From Campylobacterales bacterium (GTDB lineage Bacteria; Campylobacterota; Campylobacteria; Campylobacterales; JACAEZ01), in contig JACAEZ010000007.1 in the NCBI GenBank assembly GCA_013388565.1, positions 1 through 13,081 of the forward strand: DNA of 13,081 nt, read 5' to 3'. Both the position numbers and the translations under genes were made by a program. This document shows, piece by piece, positions 1-7,771 of the stretch. The notes beneath the pieces were generated by a model that had not been told where the DNA came from, made no database searches, and was given only the letters and a program-made list of their open reading frames with translations. How positions within the stretch are numbered: the first letter of the stretch is position 1; each line of letters opens with the position of its first letter.

Positions 1-2787
1 AGTTTAAGTAGAAGAGATTTTCTAAAAAGCTCCGCAGCAGCAAGTGCGGCAGCAGCAGTTGGCATGAGTGTGCCAGTAGAACTAAAAGCAAAAGAGCAAG
101 AGACACAAAAAGATTGGAAATGGGATAAAGCCGTTTGTAGATTTTGTGGAACTGGTTGTGGGATTATGGTTGCTACAAAAGATGATTCAATAGTTGCCGT
201 AAAAGGTGACCCACTAGCTCCAGTAAATAGAGGGCTAAACTGTATTAAGGGTTACTTTAATGCAAAAATCATGTATGGTCAAGACAGACTTACAACTCCA
301 CTTTTAAGAGTGAATGATAAAGGTGAATTTGACAAACAAGGAAAATTCAAACCAGTATCATGGCAAAGAGCTTTTGATGAGATGGAAAAACAGTTCAAAA
401 AAGCTTACAACGAGTTAGGACCTACTGGAGTTGGTGTATTTGGTAGTGGTCAATACACAATTCATGAAGGTTATGCGATGTTGAAACTTATGAAGGGTGG
501 TTTTAGAAGTAACAACTTAGACCCAAATGCAAGACATTGTATGGCAAGTGCGGTGGCTGCATTTATGGAGACATTTGGTATTGATGAGCCAAGTGGTTGT
601 TATGATGATATTGAAATCACAGATACAATCGTAGCTTGGGGTGCGAATATGGCTGAAATGCATCCAATTTTATGGAGTAGAGTAACAGATAGAAAACTTA
701 CAAATCCCCAAAAAGTGAAAGTTGTAAATCTATCAACTTATACAACAAGAACATCAGATTTAGCAGATATTGAAATTATTTTCAAGCCAAATACAGATTT
801 AGCTATTTGGAACTATATAGCTAGAGAGCTTGTATATAACCATCCAGAAAGAATTGATAAAGAGTTTGTAGAGAAATTTTGTGTATTTACAACTGGTTAT
901 GCTGATATTGGTTATGGTATGAGAGCTGACATTAACCATAAAAAATATAAAAAAGAAGAACTAGACACAGCAGCAAAAGAGAAATCAAAAGTGTTAAGTG
1001 AAGATGAAGCAGTAGCTTTAAAATATTTAGGCATGAAAGCTGGTGATACTTTAGAGATGAAACATAATGCAGAGGCTGGAAATCACTGGATAATCAGTTT
1101 TGAAGAGTTCAAAAAAGCATTAGACCCTTATACTTTAGACTTTGTTGCGAAAGTTTCAAAAGGTGATAAAGATGAGAATATTGAAGAGTTTAAGAAAAAA
1201 TTAAAAGCATTGGCAGACCTTTATATCGAAAAAGATAGAAAAGTTGTAAGTTTTTGGACAATGGGATCTAACCAACACACAAGAGGAACTTGGGTAAATG
1301 AGCAAAGCTACATGGTGCATCTCTTGTTGGGCAAACAGGCAAAACCAGGTGATGGTGCATTTAGTTTGACAGGACAACCGAGTGCTTGTGGAACAGCTAG
1401 AGAGGTTGGAACATTTTCACACAGACTTCCAGCAGATATGGTTGTTATGAACCCAAAACATAGAAAAGCGACAGAAAATATTTGGAAAATTCCAGCTAAT
1501 ACTATAAATCCAAAACCAGGTAGTCATATCATTCAAATCATGAGAGACCTTGAAGATGGCAAAATAAAATGGGCTTGGGTAAATGTTTGTAATCCATGGC
1601 AAGATACGGCAAATGCAAACCACTGGATAAGTGCGGCTAGAGATATGGATAACTTTATCGTTGTAAGTGATGGTTACCCAGGGATTAGTGCGAAAGTTGC
1701 GGATTTAATCTTACCTAGTGCTATGATTTATGAAAAATGGAGTAGCTATGGAAATGCTGAAAGAAGAACACAACAGTGGAGACAACAAGTAACTCCAGTT
1801 GGTGATGCTATGAGTGATACATGGCAATATGTAGAGTTTGCAAAAAGATTTAAACTAAAAGATGTTTGGAAAGAGTGGAAAATCGATGATAAAGTAACTT
1901 TACCAAATATTTTAGAAGATGCTAAAAAGATGGGTTACTCTGAAGATGATACTTTGTTTGATGTTTTATTTGCAAATGATGAAGCAAAAAGCTTTAAAAA
2001 AGATGACCCAATCATGGAAGGTTTCCCAAATACAGAGGTGTTTGGAGATAAAAGACATGTCGTTGGAAGTGATGGAAAAGTATTTGAAGGTTATGGATTT
2101 TTCATCCAAAAATATCTTTGGGAAGAATATAGAAAATTTGGTTTAGGTCATGGTCATGATTTAGCTGATTTTGATACATACCACAAAGTAAGAGGACTCC
2201 GATGGCCTGTTGTAGATGGTAAAGAGACTCAATGGAGATTTAATGCAAAATATGACCCGTATGCTAAAAAAGAGAATAATGGAGAGTTTGCATTTTATGG
2301 TGATGCCATGAAAGAGCTTCCAAAAGGTGACCTTTTAAAGCCAGAAAATCCAACAGAAAAATATAGCCTTAAAAATAGAGCAAAAATATTCTTTAGACCA
2401 TATATGGAGCCGCCAGAGTCTCCAGATAAAAACTATCCATTTTGGTTATGTACTGGTAGGGTACTAGAGCATTGGCATAGTGGGACGATGACTATGAGGG
2501 TACCTGAGCTTTATAGAGCTGTTCCAGAAGCACTTTGTTATATGCACCCAACTGATGCAAAAGATATGGGTGTAAAAGATGGTGAGCTTGTTTGGGTAGA
2601 GAGCAGAAGAGGAAGTGTAAAGGTGAGAGTTGATACAAGAGGTAGAAACAGACCACCAAGAGGGCTTGTGTATGTACCATGGTTTGATGAGAGAGTTTAT
2701 ATAAACAAAGTTTGTTTAGATGCAACATGTCCTATCTCAAAACAGACAGATTACAAAAAATGTGCTGTTAAGGTTTATAAAGCATAA
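1..2787 (+). CDS. napA: Periplasmic nitrate reductase catalytic subunit NapA (5' end truncated by window edge)
   Basis: Catalytic subunit that reduces nitrate to nitrite in the periplasm with a bis-MGD molybdenum cofactor and one [4Fe-4S] cluster. The frame is open from base 1 and reads SLSRRDFLK followed by an Ala-rich stretch, a twin-arginine signal peptide. The ATG at 64 (GMSVP) is therefore internal, and the true start lies just upstream, probably one or two codons. Counting from base 1 there are 928 residues. Cluster cysteines are 46, 49, 53 and 81 (CRFCGTGC, then NCIKGY). Cys180 in ARHCMAS is the expected Mo ligand. The protein is about 100 residues longer than E. coli NapA. The extra Lys/Glu-rich segment around residues 310-410 is typical of epsilonproteobacterial NapA. 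The C-terminal cofactor-binding domain includes [18 protein letters not shown]. It is first in a nap operon, with napG starting 3 bases after its stop. The promoter is outside the window. Confidence 0.97.
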   Translation, partial: SLSRRDFLKSSAAASAAAAVGMSVPVELKAKEQETQKDWKWDKAVCRFCGTGCGIMVATKDDSIVAVKGDPLAPVNRGLNCIKGYFNAKIMYGQDRLTTPLLRVNDKGEFDKQGKFKPVSWQRAFDEMEKQFKKAYNELGPTGVGVFGSGQYTIHEGYAMLKLMKGGFRSNNLDPNARHCMASAVAAFMETFGIDEPSGCYDDIEITDTIVAWGANMAEMHPILWSRVTDRKLTNPQKVKVVNLSTYTTRTSDLADIEIIFKPNTDLAIWNYIARELVYNHPERIDKEFVEKFCVFTTGYADIGYGMRADINHKKYKKEELDTAAKEKSKVLSEDEAVALKYLGMKAGDTLEMKHNAEAGNHWIISFEEFKKALDPYTLDFVAKVSKGDKDENIEEFKKKLKALADLYIEKDRKVVSFWTMGSNQHTRGTWVNEQSYMVHLLLGKQAKPGDGAFSLTGQPSACGTAREVGTFSHRLPADMVVMNPKHRKATENIWKIPANTINPKPGSHIIQIMRDLEDGKIKWAWVNVCNPWQDTANANHWISAARDMDNFIVVSDGYPGISAKVADLILPSAMIYEKWSSYGNAERRTQQWRQQVTPVGDAMSDTWQYVEFAKRFKLKDVWKEWKIDDKVTLPNILEDAKKMGYSEDDTLFDVLFANDEAKSFKKDDPIMEGFPNTEVFGDKRHVVGSDGKVFEGYGFFIQKYLWEEYRKFGLGHGHDLADFDTYHKVRGLRWPVVDGKETQWRFNAKYDPYAKKENNGEFAFYGDAMKELPKGDLLKPENPTEKYSLKNRAKIFFRPYMEPPESPDKNYPFWLCTGRVLEHWHSGTMTMRVPELYRAVPEALCYMHPTDAKDMGVKDGELVWVESRRGSVKVRVDTRGRNRPPRGLVYVPWFDERVYINKVCLDATCPISKQTDYKKCAVKVYKA

Positions 2788-2790
2788 ATC

Positions 2791-3561
2791 ATGGAAGAAA
2801 GTAGAAGAAAATTTCTAACTCAAAGTTTGCAAACCTTAGGGCTTTGCAGTGCGAGTGGGCTTATTTGGGGGGCATTTTTAGATGAAGCTAAATCTGACCC
2901 ACTTATACTAAGACCTCCAGCTGCTTTGAGTGAAGATGAGTTTTTAAAAAAGTGTATTAGATGTGGATTATGTGTTGAGGCTTGTCCGTATGAAACTTTA
3001 AAGTTAGCAGCTCCAGGAGATAAAAAACCTCTTGGAATGCCATTTTTTGAGCCACGAAAAATACCATGTTACATGTGTGAAGATATTCCTTGTGTGCCAG
3101 TTTGCCCAACTGGTGCATTAGATGAAAAAAGTGTAACTACAAATGGTGAGCTTGATATAAACCTCTCACGAATGGGTGTTGCAGTTGTTGATGAAAAATC
3201 ATGTATTGCTTTTTGGGGAATTCAATGTGATGCATGTTATAGAGCTTGTCCTATCATGGATGTGGCTATCAAGCTTGAATACAAAAAAAATGAACGAACT
3301 GGAAAACATGCCTTTTTGATGCCTGTTGTTGATAGCGATTTTTGTACTGGTTGTGGGCTTTGTGAAAGAGCTTGTGTTACAAAAAAAGCTGCTATTTATG
3401 TGTTGCCAAGGAGTGTTGCTTTAGGTGAAGTCGATAGCTCTTATGTAAAAGGGTGGGACAAGTCAGATGAAGCAAGAGTGAGCGAGGCTAAGAAAAAAAT
3501 AGAGACAACAGAGATAAGCAAACAAAAACCTGTTGATTATCTAAATGATGGAGGTCTTTGA
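2791..3561 (+). CDS. napG: NapG, periplasmic ferredoxin-type quinol dehydrogenase subunit
   Basis: Tat-exported Fe-S protein that works with membrane NapH to oxidise menaquinol and pass electrons towards NapB/NapA. The 256-residue product starts with a twin-arginine motif (ESRRKFL) and a hydrophobic stretch. Four cysteine groups for four [4Fe-4S] clusters are visible: C55/58/61/65 (CIRCGLCVEACP), C93/96/101/105 (CYMCEDIPCVPVCP), C138/146/149/153 (long first spacing, CIAFWGIQC) and C185/188/191/195 (CTGCGLCERAC). This pattern and length fit the NapG/MauM family. The ATG at 2791 follows the napA stop by 3 bases with only a weak Shine-Dalgarno, consistent with coupling to napA. The stop TGA at 3559-3561 overlaps the napH start by one base. 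The C-terminal 30 residues are charged and lie outside the cluster region. Confidence 0.96.
   Translation: MEESRRKFLTQSLQTLGLCSASGLIWGAFLDEAKSDPLILRPPAALSEDEFLKKCIRCGLCVEACPYETLKLAAPGDKKPLGMPFFEPRKIPCYMCEDIPCVPVCPTGALDEKSVTTNGELDINLSRMGVAVVDEKSCIAFWGIQCDACYRACPIMDVAIKLEYKKNERTGKHAFLMPVVDSDFCTGCGLCERACVTKKAAIYVLPRSVALGEVDSSYVKGWDKSDEARVSEAKKKIETTEISKQKPVDYLNDGGL
3550..3554 (+). promoter_or_regulatory. Shine-Dalgarno that sets the napH start
   Basis: GGAGG lies 6 bases before ATG 3561. It selects that ATG over the in-frame TTG immediately upstream at 3558, which would be only 3 bases from this site. Confidence 0.75.
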
Positions 3562-4364
3562 TGAAATATTTAATTCTTAGAAGACTTTCACAGTTTTCAA
3601 TTATATTTTTATATTTTGGTGCAAATGCTTGGGGTTGGAAGATTTTACAAGGGAATTTAAGTAGTTCTAAAATATTTGAAACAATCCCCATGAGTGACCC
3701 ATATGCCATTTTGCAAATATTTTTTGCTGGAAGTGTAGTGGCAGTTGATGCCTTAATAGGCGGTTTAGTTGCTTTAGCATTTTATGTAATCATCGGAGGT
3801 AGAGCTTTTTGTAGCTGGGTTTGTCCGATAAATATCGTCACAGAAACAGCTAGTTATGTAAGAGGAAAACTAAATATTCAAAAGTATCAAGAAGGACGAG
3901 TGATAATAACTAGAAATTCAAGATACTATATTTTAGTAACAAGTTTGGTTTTATCATCTATTTTTGGAGTTGCAGCATTTGAATTTTTAAGTCCGATTTC
4001 AATCGTTACAAGAGGGTTGATTTTTGGTTTAGGAGTTGGAGTTGCTACTTTAGTTTTGATATTTTTATTTGATTTGTTTGTGTTAAAAGATGGGTGGTGT
4101 GGTCACTTTTGCCCACTTGGTGGATTTTATTCACTAATTGGTAGATTTAGTTTAATCAGAGTTAAACATAATGCCGAAACTTGCACAGCTTGTATGAAAT
4201 GTAAAGAGGTTTGCCCTGAAAAAGATGTTTTATTTATGGTAAGTAAAGAGAGCCTAAGTGTAAATATGGGTGAATGCACACTTTGCGGTAGATGTATTGA
4301 TGTATGTGGAGACAACTCCATGAAATTTCATATTAGAGATTATTTAAAAAAGGAGTCAAAATGA
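3561..4364 (+). CDS. napH: NapH, membrane-bound menaquinol dehydrogenase subunit
   Basis: Integral membrane partner of NapG that oxidises menaquinol in place of NapC, which this cluster lacks. The 267 residues contain four hydrophobic segments at roughly 10-28, 50-82, 119-143 and 150-175. Two CX3CP motifs, C84/C88 (CSWVCP) and C180/C184 (CGHFCP), are the NapH/NosR signature linked to quinol dehydrogenase activity in the Wolinella protein. Two ferredoxin-type cysteine sets follow in the C-terminal, presumably cytoplasmic domain: C208/211/214/218 (CTACMKCKEVCP) and C239/242/245/249 (CTLCGRCIDVCG). The second set has Gly where the usual post-cluster Pro would be. A longer reading frame can start at TTG 3558, but ATG 3561 is preferred because of the GGAGG six bases upstream and the TGATG overlap with napG. 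The stop overlaps napB in an ATGA. Confidence 0.96.
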   Translation: MKYLILRRLSQFSIIFLYFGANAWGWKILQGNLSSSKIFETIPMSDPYAILQIFFAGSVVAVDALIGGLVALAFYVIIGGRAFCSWVCPINIVTETASYVRGKLNIQKYQEGRVIITRNSRYYILVTSLVLSSIFGVAAFEFLSPISIVTRGLIFGLGVGVATLVLIFLFDLFVLKDGWCGHFCPLGGFYSLIGRFSLIRVKHNAETCTACMKCKEVCPEKDVLFMVSKESLSVNMGECTLCGRCIDVCGDNSMKFHIRDYLKKESK

Positions 4365-4939
4365 TAATGAAAAAAATAACACTCTCTTTGGCACTCTGTG
4401 GATTTTTATTTGTAGGTTGTACAAATGAAGCAACTGTATCTAAAGATAGTGTAACAGAACAAAAAGCAAATTTTGTTGCTGCAGAAGAGATAGGGCTTAG
4501 AAAACAGTCAGTCAAAGATGAAAAAATAGTCGAGACAAAAGGTGTTCCTTATAGTGTAGATGCACCAGGTACTAGTAAAAAAATCGAGAGAAGTTTTGAT
4601 AATGCACCGCCTATGATACCTCATGACACTGAAGGCATGTTGCCTATCACAAAAGATAGCAATCAATGTACAGGTTGCCATATGCCAGTAGTTGCAAAAG
4701 ATATGGGAGCGACTCCTATTCCAAAAAGCCACTTTACAAATCTTAGAAAAGAGATGGGTGAAAAGGGTAGAGATTTGGGTGAAGAACTTTATCAAGGTAG
4801 ATTTAATTGTTCGCAATGTCATGCACCACAAGCTAAGCTTGACCCATTGGTGAAAAATAATTTTAAACCAGATTTTAAAAATCCAAATGCAAAATTTCAA
4901 TCGAATTTGATTGATAGTATAAACGAAGGTGTTAAATAG
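4361..4939 (+). CDS. napB: NapB, dihaem cytochrome c subunit, possibly lipid-anchored
   Basis: Electron-transfer partner of NapA that carries electrons from NapGH. The 192 residues have two c-type haem motifs, CTGCH at 103-107 and CSQCH at 150-154. The segments PPMIPHDTEG and IPKSHF carry the His residues expected as distal haem ligands in NapB. The N-terminus is a short Lys-start hydrophobic signal ending LFVGC, with Cys20 directly after Gly. That resembles a lipobox, so the protein may be processed by signal peptidase II rather than released as a soluble cytochrome. The start is either ATG 4361 (ATGA overlap with the napH stop, AGGAG at 4351-4355) or the in-frame ATG 4367; the first has the better spacing. 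The 192 residues exceed the size of E. coli NapB, mostly from a charged linker (about residues 21-80) before the haem domain. napF begins 2 bases after the stop. Confidence 0.95.
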   Translation: MIMKKITLSLALCGFLFVGCTNEATVSKDSVTEQKANFVAAEEIGLRKQSVKDEKIVETKGVPYSVDAPGTSKKIERSFDNAPPMIPHDTEGMLPITKDSNQCTGCHMPVVAKDMGATPIPKSHFTNLRKEMGEKGRDLGEELYQGRFNCSQCHAPQAKLDPLVKNNFKPDFKNPNAKFQSNLIDSINEGVK

Positions 4940-4941
4940 AC

Positions 4942-5415
4942 ATGGATAGAAGAGGCTTTTTTGGCTCTCTTCTACCAAAAACTAAAAAAGAGCCAAATGT
5001 TATTCGACCGCCATATTTAGCTAAAAGTTTTTTGGAGTGCGGAGATAGTTGCAATTTTGAGTGTGCTAGTGTTTGTGAAGAGCAGATTATAAAGATTGTT
5101 GAGAATAAACCAATATTAGATTTTTCAAAAAGAGGTTGTAGTTTTTGTGAAAAATGTGGTATTGAATGTTCTCAAAAAGTGCTTGATATTGAGCTAAATA
5201 ATCAAAAAGTTATAAAAGCAACTTTTGAAATTGATGTGATAAAATGTTTGTCATGGAATAAAACGATATGCTTTAGCTGTAAAGATGTATGTCAAGACAA
5301 AGCGATAAAATTTTATGGAATGTTTAATCCTGAAATTTTAGCAAATTGCACAAATTGCGGTTTTTGTGTTGGTGTTTGTCCAAGTGATGCTATAAAATAT
5401 AAAGGCTTGTCATGA
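4942..5415 (+). CDS. napF: NapF, cytoplasmic iron-sulfur accessory protein
   Basis: NapF proteins are cytoplasmic Fe-S proteins that interact with NapA and support its maturation or cofactor loading. This 157-residue copy has sixteen cysteines in four groups: C33/37/41/45 (every spacing X3), C66/69/72/76 (CSFCEKCGIEC), C102/110/113/117 (X7 first spacing) and C136/139/142/146 (CTNCGFCVGVCP). Only the last is a textbook ferredoxin motif with a following Pro. The N-terminus MDRRGFFG has an Arg pair but no hydrophobic signal segment, consistent with a cytoplasmic location. The assignment rests on cysteine pattern, size and position between napB and napL. The start is 2 bases after the napB stop with a distant GAAGG. 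The stop overlaps napL in an ATGA. Confidence 0.9.
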   Translation: MDRRGFFGSLLPKTKKEPNVIRPPYLAKSFLECGDSCNFECASVCEEQIIKIVENKPILDFSKRGCSFCEKCGIECSQKVLDIELNNQKVIKATFEIDVIKCLSWNKTICFSCKDVCQDKAIKFYGMFNPEILANCTNCGFCVGVCPSDAIKYKGLS

Positions 5416-6347
5416 AGGGTGTAATGTTTATTTTAATATTTGCAATATCGCTATTTGCAAAAGATTTGACTCCATTTAGAGAGTTTAATGCAAGTGGGGC
5501 GGTGCAAGAGATAGTTTTGAGTGATAATTTACTTTATGTTGCTACAATTGGTGAAGTGCAGATTTTTGATATTGAAAAAAATAGCTTAGTTGGGGATATA
5601 AAATTAGAGCCGATTGAAGATTTTTTTGGCGATTTTTATAAACCAAAAGTGTTTAGTGTAGATGTTAGTTCAAAAGGCATTTTAATATTGCAAGAAGAAA
5701 ATGGAGGAAATAGAGCTGTTAGACTTTTTAAAGATGGAAAGTCTATTGAGCTTGTCAAAAAAGAGCAAAAGCTGTTTATCAAAAAGGCTAAATTATTTGA
5801 AGATTTCGCACTCTATGCCACTATTGGTGGAGATGTGATTTTGCAAGATTTAAAAACTTTGAAAATTATTTATAATAAAAATATATCCGTTTCATCTTTT
5901 TCTGATTTTAAAATTGTAGAAAATGAAGGCTATTTTAGTTTTGAATCTGGTGAAGTCAAAGTCGTAGATATAAAGTCAGGTCAAGTTTTGCGAGAGATAA
6001 AAGGGATAAATAAAGATAATGTCTATAAAGTTGACATTGCAAAAGATGTCTTAGCTACGGCTGGACAAGATAGAAAAATTGGGCTTTACTCTAAAAATGG
6101 AAAAGCCATTGGCTCTATTGATGGAGAGTTTTTGATTTATGCGGTGGCTTTGAGTTTAGATGGCAAGAGTGTCGTTTTTCCAGCAAATGAGAAAAATGAA
6201 CTGCTCATGTATGATATAGCTAAAAAAGAGTTGATTTATAAACTAATCGGACATAAATCAACACTAAATACGATTGTTTTTAAGACAAATGAGAGAATTT
6301 TTAGCTCAAGCGATGATGAATTTATTTATGAATGGAGATTGAAATGA
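5412..6347 (+). CDS. napL: NapL, secreted WD40/beta-propeller-like accessory protein
   Basis: A 311-residue protein with a short N-terminal hydrophobic signal (MFILIFAISLFAK), so it is likely periplasmic. The rest is a series of beta-rich repeats of the WD40/propeller type. The clearest repeat is at the C-terminus, where a GH pair (IGHKST) is followed by SSSDDEFIYEW. Others read VATIGEVQIFDI, ATIGGDVILQDL and ATAGQDRKIGLYS. NapL occurs at this position in epsilonproteobacterial nap clusters. It is needed for full Nap activity in Campylobacter, but its molecular role is not settled. The start at 5412 overlaps the napF stop (ATGA). An in-frame ATG at 5424, with AAGGG just upstream, would give a shorter signal peptide and cannot be excluded. 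The stop overlaps napD. Confidence 0.9.
   Translation: MKGVMFILIFAISLFAKDLTPFREFNASGAVQEIVLSDNLLYVATIGEVQIFDIEKNSLVGDIKLEPIEDFFGDFYKPKVFSVDVSSKGILILQEENGGNRAVRLFKDGKSIELVKKEQKLFIKKAKLFEDFALYATIGGDVILQDLKTLKIIYNKNISVSSFSDFKIVENEGYFSFESGEVKVVDIKSGQVLREIKGINKDNVYKVDIAKDVLATAGQDRKIGLYSKNGKAIGSIDGEFLIYAVALSLDGKSVVFPANEKNELLMYDIAKKELIYKLIGHKSTLNTIVFKTNERIFSSSDDEFIYEWRLK
6334..6337 (+). promoter_or_regulatory. Shine-Dalgarno that sets the napD start
   Basis: GGAG, inside the last codons of napL, lies 6 bases before ATG 6344. It favours that start over the in-frame ATG 6332, which has no ribosome site of its own. Confidence 0.65.
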
Positions 6348-6694
6348 ATGTATCTGGGATATTGGTAAAATGTTTGCCACAATATGTAGATGAGTTGGCG
6401 GTAAGTTTAGACAGTTCTGGACTTTGTGAAGTTTATCTAAAAGATGAAAGTGGAAAGATAATAGTTGTAATCGAAGGTGAAGATATTGGCGAAGAGATGG
6501 GAAAACTAAAAAAAGTTATGCTAATTCCTCATGTTATCAGTGCTGATATGGTTTATAGTTACAATGAAGATGAGTTAAGTCAAGCCAAAGAGAGTTTTGA
6601 AATCATAAACAAAAGAGTTCCTGAAATACTCAAAAAAGAGTGTGTAGATGCAAGTGAGATTGTTTATGGTGGGGATTTGAAGAGAAAGATGTAA
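6344..6694 (+). CDS. napD: NapD, Tat proofreading chaperone for NapA
   Basis: Small cytoplasmic chaperone that binds the twin-arginine signal peptide of NapA and delays export until the molybdenum cofactor is inserted. The 116 residues begin MNVSGILVKC, matching the usual NapD opening (Met-Asn, then a beta strand with Val/Lys). They continue with the family's ferredoxin-like pattern: strand (KIIVVIEGED), helix (GEEMGKLKKVMLIPHV) and strand (SADMVYSY). The tail of about 30 residues after that core makes it longer than E. coli NapD. ATG 6344 overlaps the napL TGA and has GGAG six bases upstream, so it is preferred to the in-frame ATG 6332, which would add four residues. It is the last gene of the nap operon in this window. 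Confidence 0.92.
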   Translation: MNVSGILVKCLPQYVDELAVSLDSSGLCEVYLKDESGKIIVVIEGEDIGEEMGKLKKVMLIPHVISADMVYSYNEDELSQAKESFEIINKRVPEILKKECVDASEIVYGGDLKRKM

Positions 6695-6709
6695 TTTTTT
6701 TCTCTTCAA
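6677..6709. terminator. Hairpin across the napD stop codon, possible bidirectional terminator
   Basis: An 11-base perfect inverted repeat has its left arm at 6677-6687 (TTGAAGAGAAA) and its right arm at 6699-6709 (TTTCTCTTCAA), with an 11-base loop containing the napD TAA. It lies between the convergent ends of napD and the SEC-C gene. No T tract follows on either strand; the T run sits in the loop and right arm. Intrinsic termination is therefore plausible but not textbook. Confidence 0.5.
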
Positions 6710-6716
6710 TAAGTTA

Positions 6717-7595
6717 TCAGTTCAAACAACACTTTTTATATTTTTTTCCACTTCCGCAAGGACAAGGGTCATTTCTACTTAATTTAGACTTCTCTTTTAC
6801 ATAAGATGTAGTTTTATTTTTTGCTATATTCATTAGATTTTCAGCAAATGATTCAAATATTTTTTGCTTTTCAGTAAGAACTCTAGGTTTCTCTCTTTTC
6901 TCTTTTATGCCCATAGCTATCTCAACATCTTCAAAATCACCAATAAAATCAATATCTACGATTTCTTCATCGAAACATTTTGAGATAAGTGGTAAGTATT
7001 CTGTAAGTTTTAACTCTATACATACATTTATCATACTTGCATTTACTATCTCATCTTTAGAATTATTCAAAATATACTCGATAAGTTCATTTAATATTGA
7101 GATTTCAATCTCTTTTGCTTCTATCATATCTTTTAAAACATTTATATACTCTACTCGAACCCATCTATCATAAGACTCTGATTTAATAGTCTCAATAAAA
7201 TATTGATATATCTCTTTACGATAAGGTGCTATCAAATCTCTAAATCCAGATAAAACCCAATCATCATGATAATCATCTGTTGTACTTTCAATTAACTTTA
7301 TAAAAATATCTTTTGCTTCAGGAACTTTTAACTGACTTAAAGCATACCAAGCATGAATGACTCCATAAAACTCTAATCCCTCATTATCTTTAAAACCAGA
7401 ATAATCAAAATCATAAATGTCCATATCGTCTGCTAAAATTAAAAGCTCTTTTACATCATCTTCATTAAATCCAAACTCTTTTACATAATCCATATTTTCA
7501 TTTACTGTCATAAGACCTCTTCGTCCAACAGATAATAGTTTTGCTACTCGCCCATCATATTTTTTTGCAAACTCTTGAAGTTGCTTTTTTGACAT
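6717..7595 (-). CDS. HEAT-like helical protein with C-terminal SEC-C zinc motif (DUF1186-like)
   Basis: A 292-residue protein of unknown function. The C-terminus is a canonical SEC-C motif, NDPCPCGSGKKYKKCC (C278, C280, C289, C290), the zinc-binding tail known from SecA and many uncharacterised proteins. The rest is predicted all-helical and acidic. Repeated helix pairs resemble HEAT repeats, for example WVLSGFRDLIAPYRKEI, WVRVEYINVLKDMI and VNASMINVCIELKL. This layout resembles the DUF1186/SEC-C family, which is an inference from pattern only. There is no signal peptide, so it is likely cytoplasmic. The start at 7595 has GATAGG a few bases upstream on its strand. The gene is monocistronic and convergent to napD, and it is divergent from the pflA-like gene. 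Base composition resembles the neighbours, so there is no sign of recent transfer. A role in protein quality control or ribosome binding is possible but unproven. Confidence 0.85.
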   Translation of the reverse strand: MSKKQLQEFAKKYDGRVAKLLSVGRRGLMTVNENMDYVKEFGFNEDDVKELLILADDMDIYDFDYSGFKDNEGLEFYGVIHAWYALSQLKVPEAKDIFIKLIESTTDDYHDDWVLSGFRDLIAPYRKEIYQYFIETIKSESYDRWVRVEYINVLKDMIEAKEIEISILNELIEYILNNSKDEIVNASMINVCIELKLTEYLPLISKCFDEEIVDIDFIGDFEDVEIAMGIKEKREKPRVLTEKQKIFESFAENLMNIAKNKTTSYVKEKSKLSRNDPCPCGSGKKYKKCCLN

Positions 7596-7669
7596 ATACC
7601 TATCTTCTTTTGTTTAATTTTTTAAATTAAAGATTTTACAATATAAACTAGAATAACCGAAGAAAATAG

Positions 7670-7675
7670 TATAAT
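7670..7675 (+). promoter_or_regulatory. Candidate sigma-70 -10 box for the pflA-ppk1 unit
   Basis: A perfect TATAAT lies in the 176-base divergent spacer (7596-7771), about 97 bases before the pflA-like start. No convincing -35 hexamer is seen 17 bases upstream, as is common for vegetative promoters in Campylobacterota. The whole spacer is AT-rich, so chance matches are likely and this is a weak call. No other gene is seen in the spacer. Confidence 0.4.
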
Positions 7676-7771
7676 ATTAACCAAAAAGCCTTATAGTAAA
7701 GCAAAATTTTGTAAGATAAAGTTTAATATATGACTTTATTTATACCAAAACATTGAAAGGAAAAGTATTGC

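Noticed and set aside
64..66. ATG 64 as the napA start
   Set aside because: The frame is open upstream to base 1 and encodes the SRRDFLK twin-arginine signal, so ATG 64 is internal.
4508..4978. 156-codon open frame on the - strand across napB and the napF start
   Set aside because: It lies wholly opposite clear NapB coding sequence with two haem motifs, has no recognisable domain, and is best explained as a shadow frame.
7613..7631. TTTAATTT/AAATTAAA inverted repeat in the divergent spacer
   Set aside because: The arms are entirely A/T with a 3-base loop; such palindromes arise easily by chance here and would be very weak as an RNA structure.
7759..7771. Possible sigma-54 GG/GC element before the pflA-like gene
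   Set aside because: GG (7759-7760) and GC (7770-7771) are separated by 9 bases rather than 10, and the site abuts the start codon, leaving no room for a leader; the GG belongs to the ribosome site.
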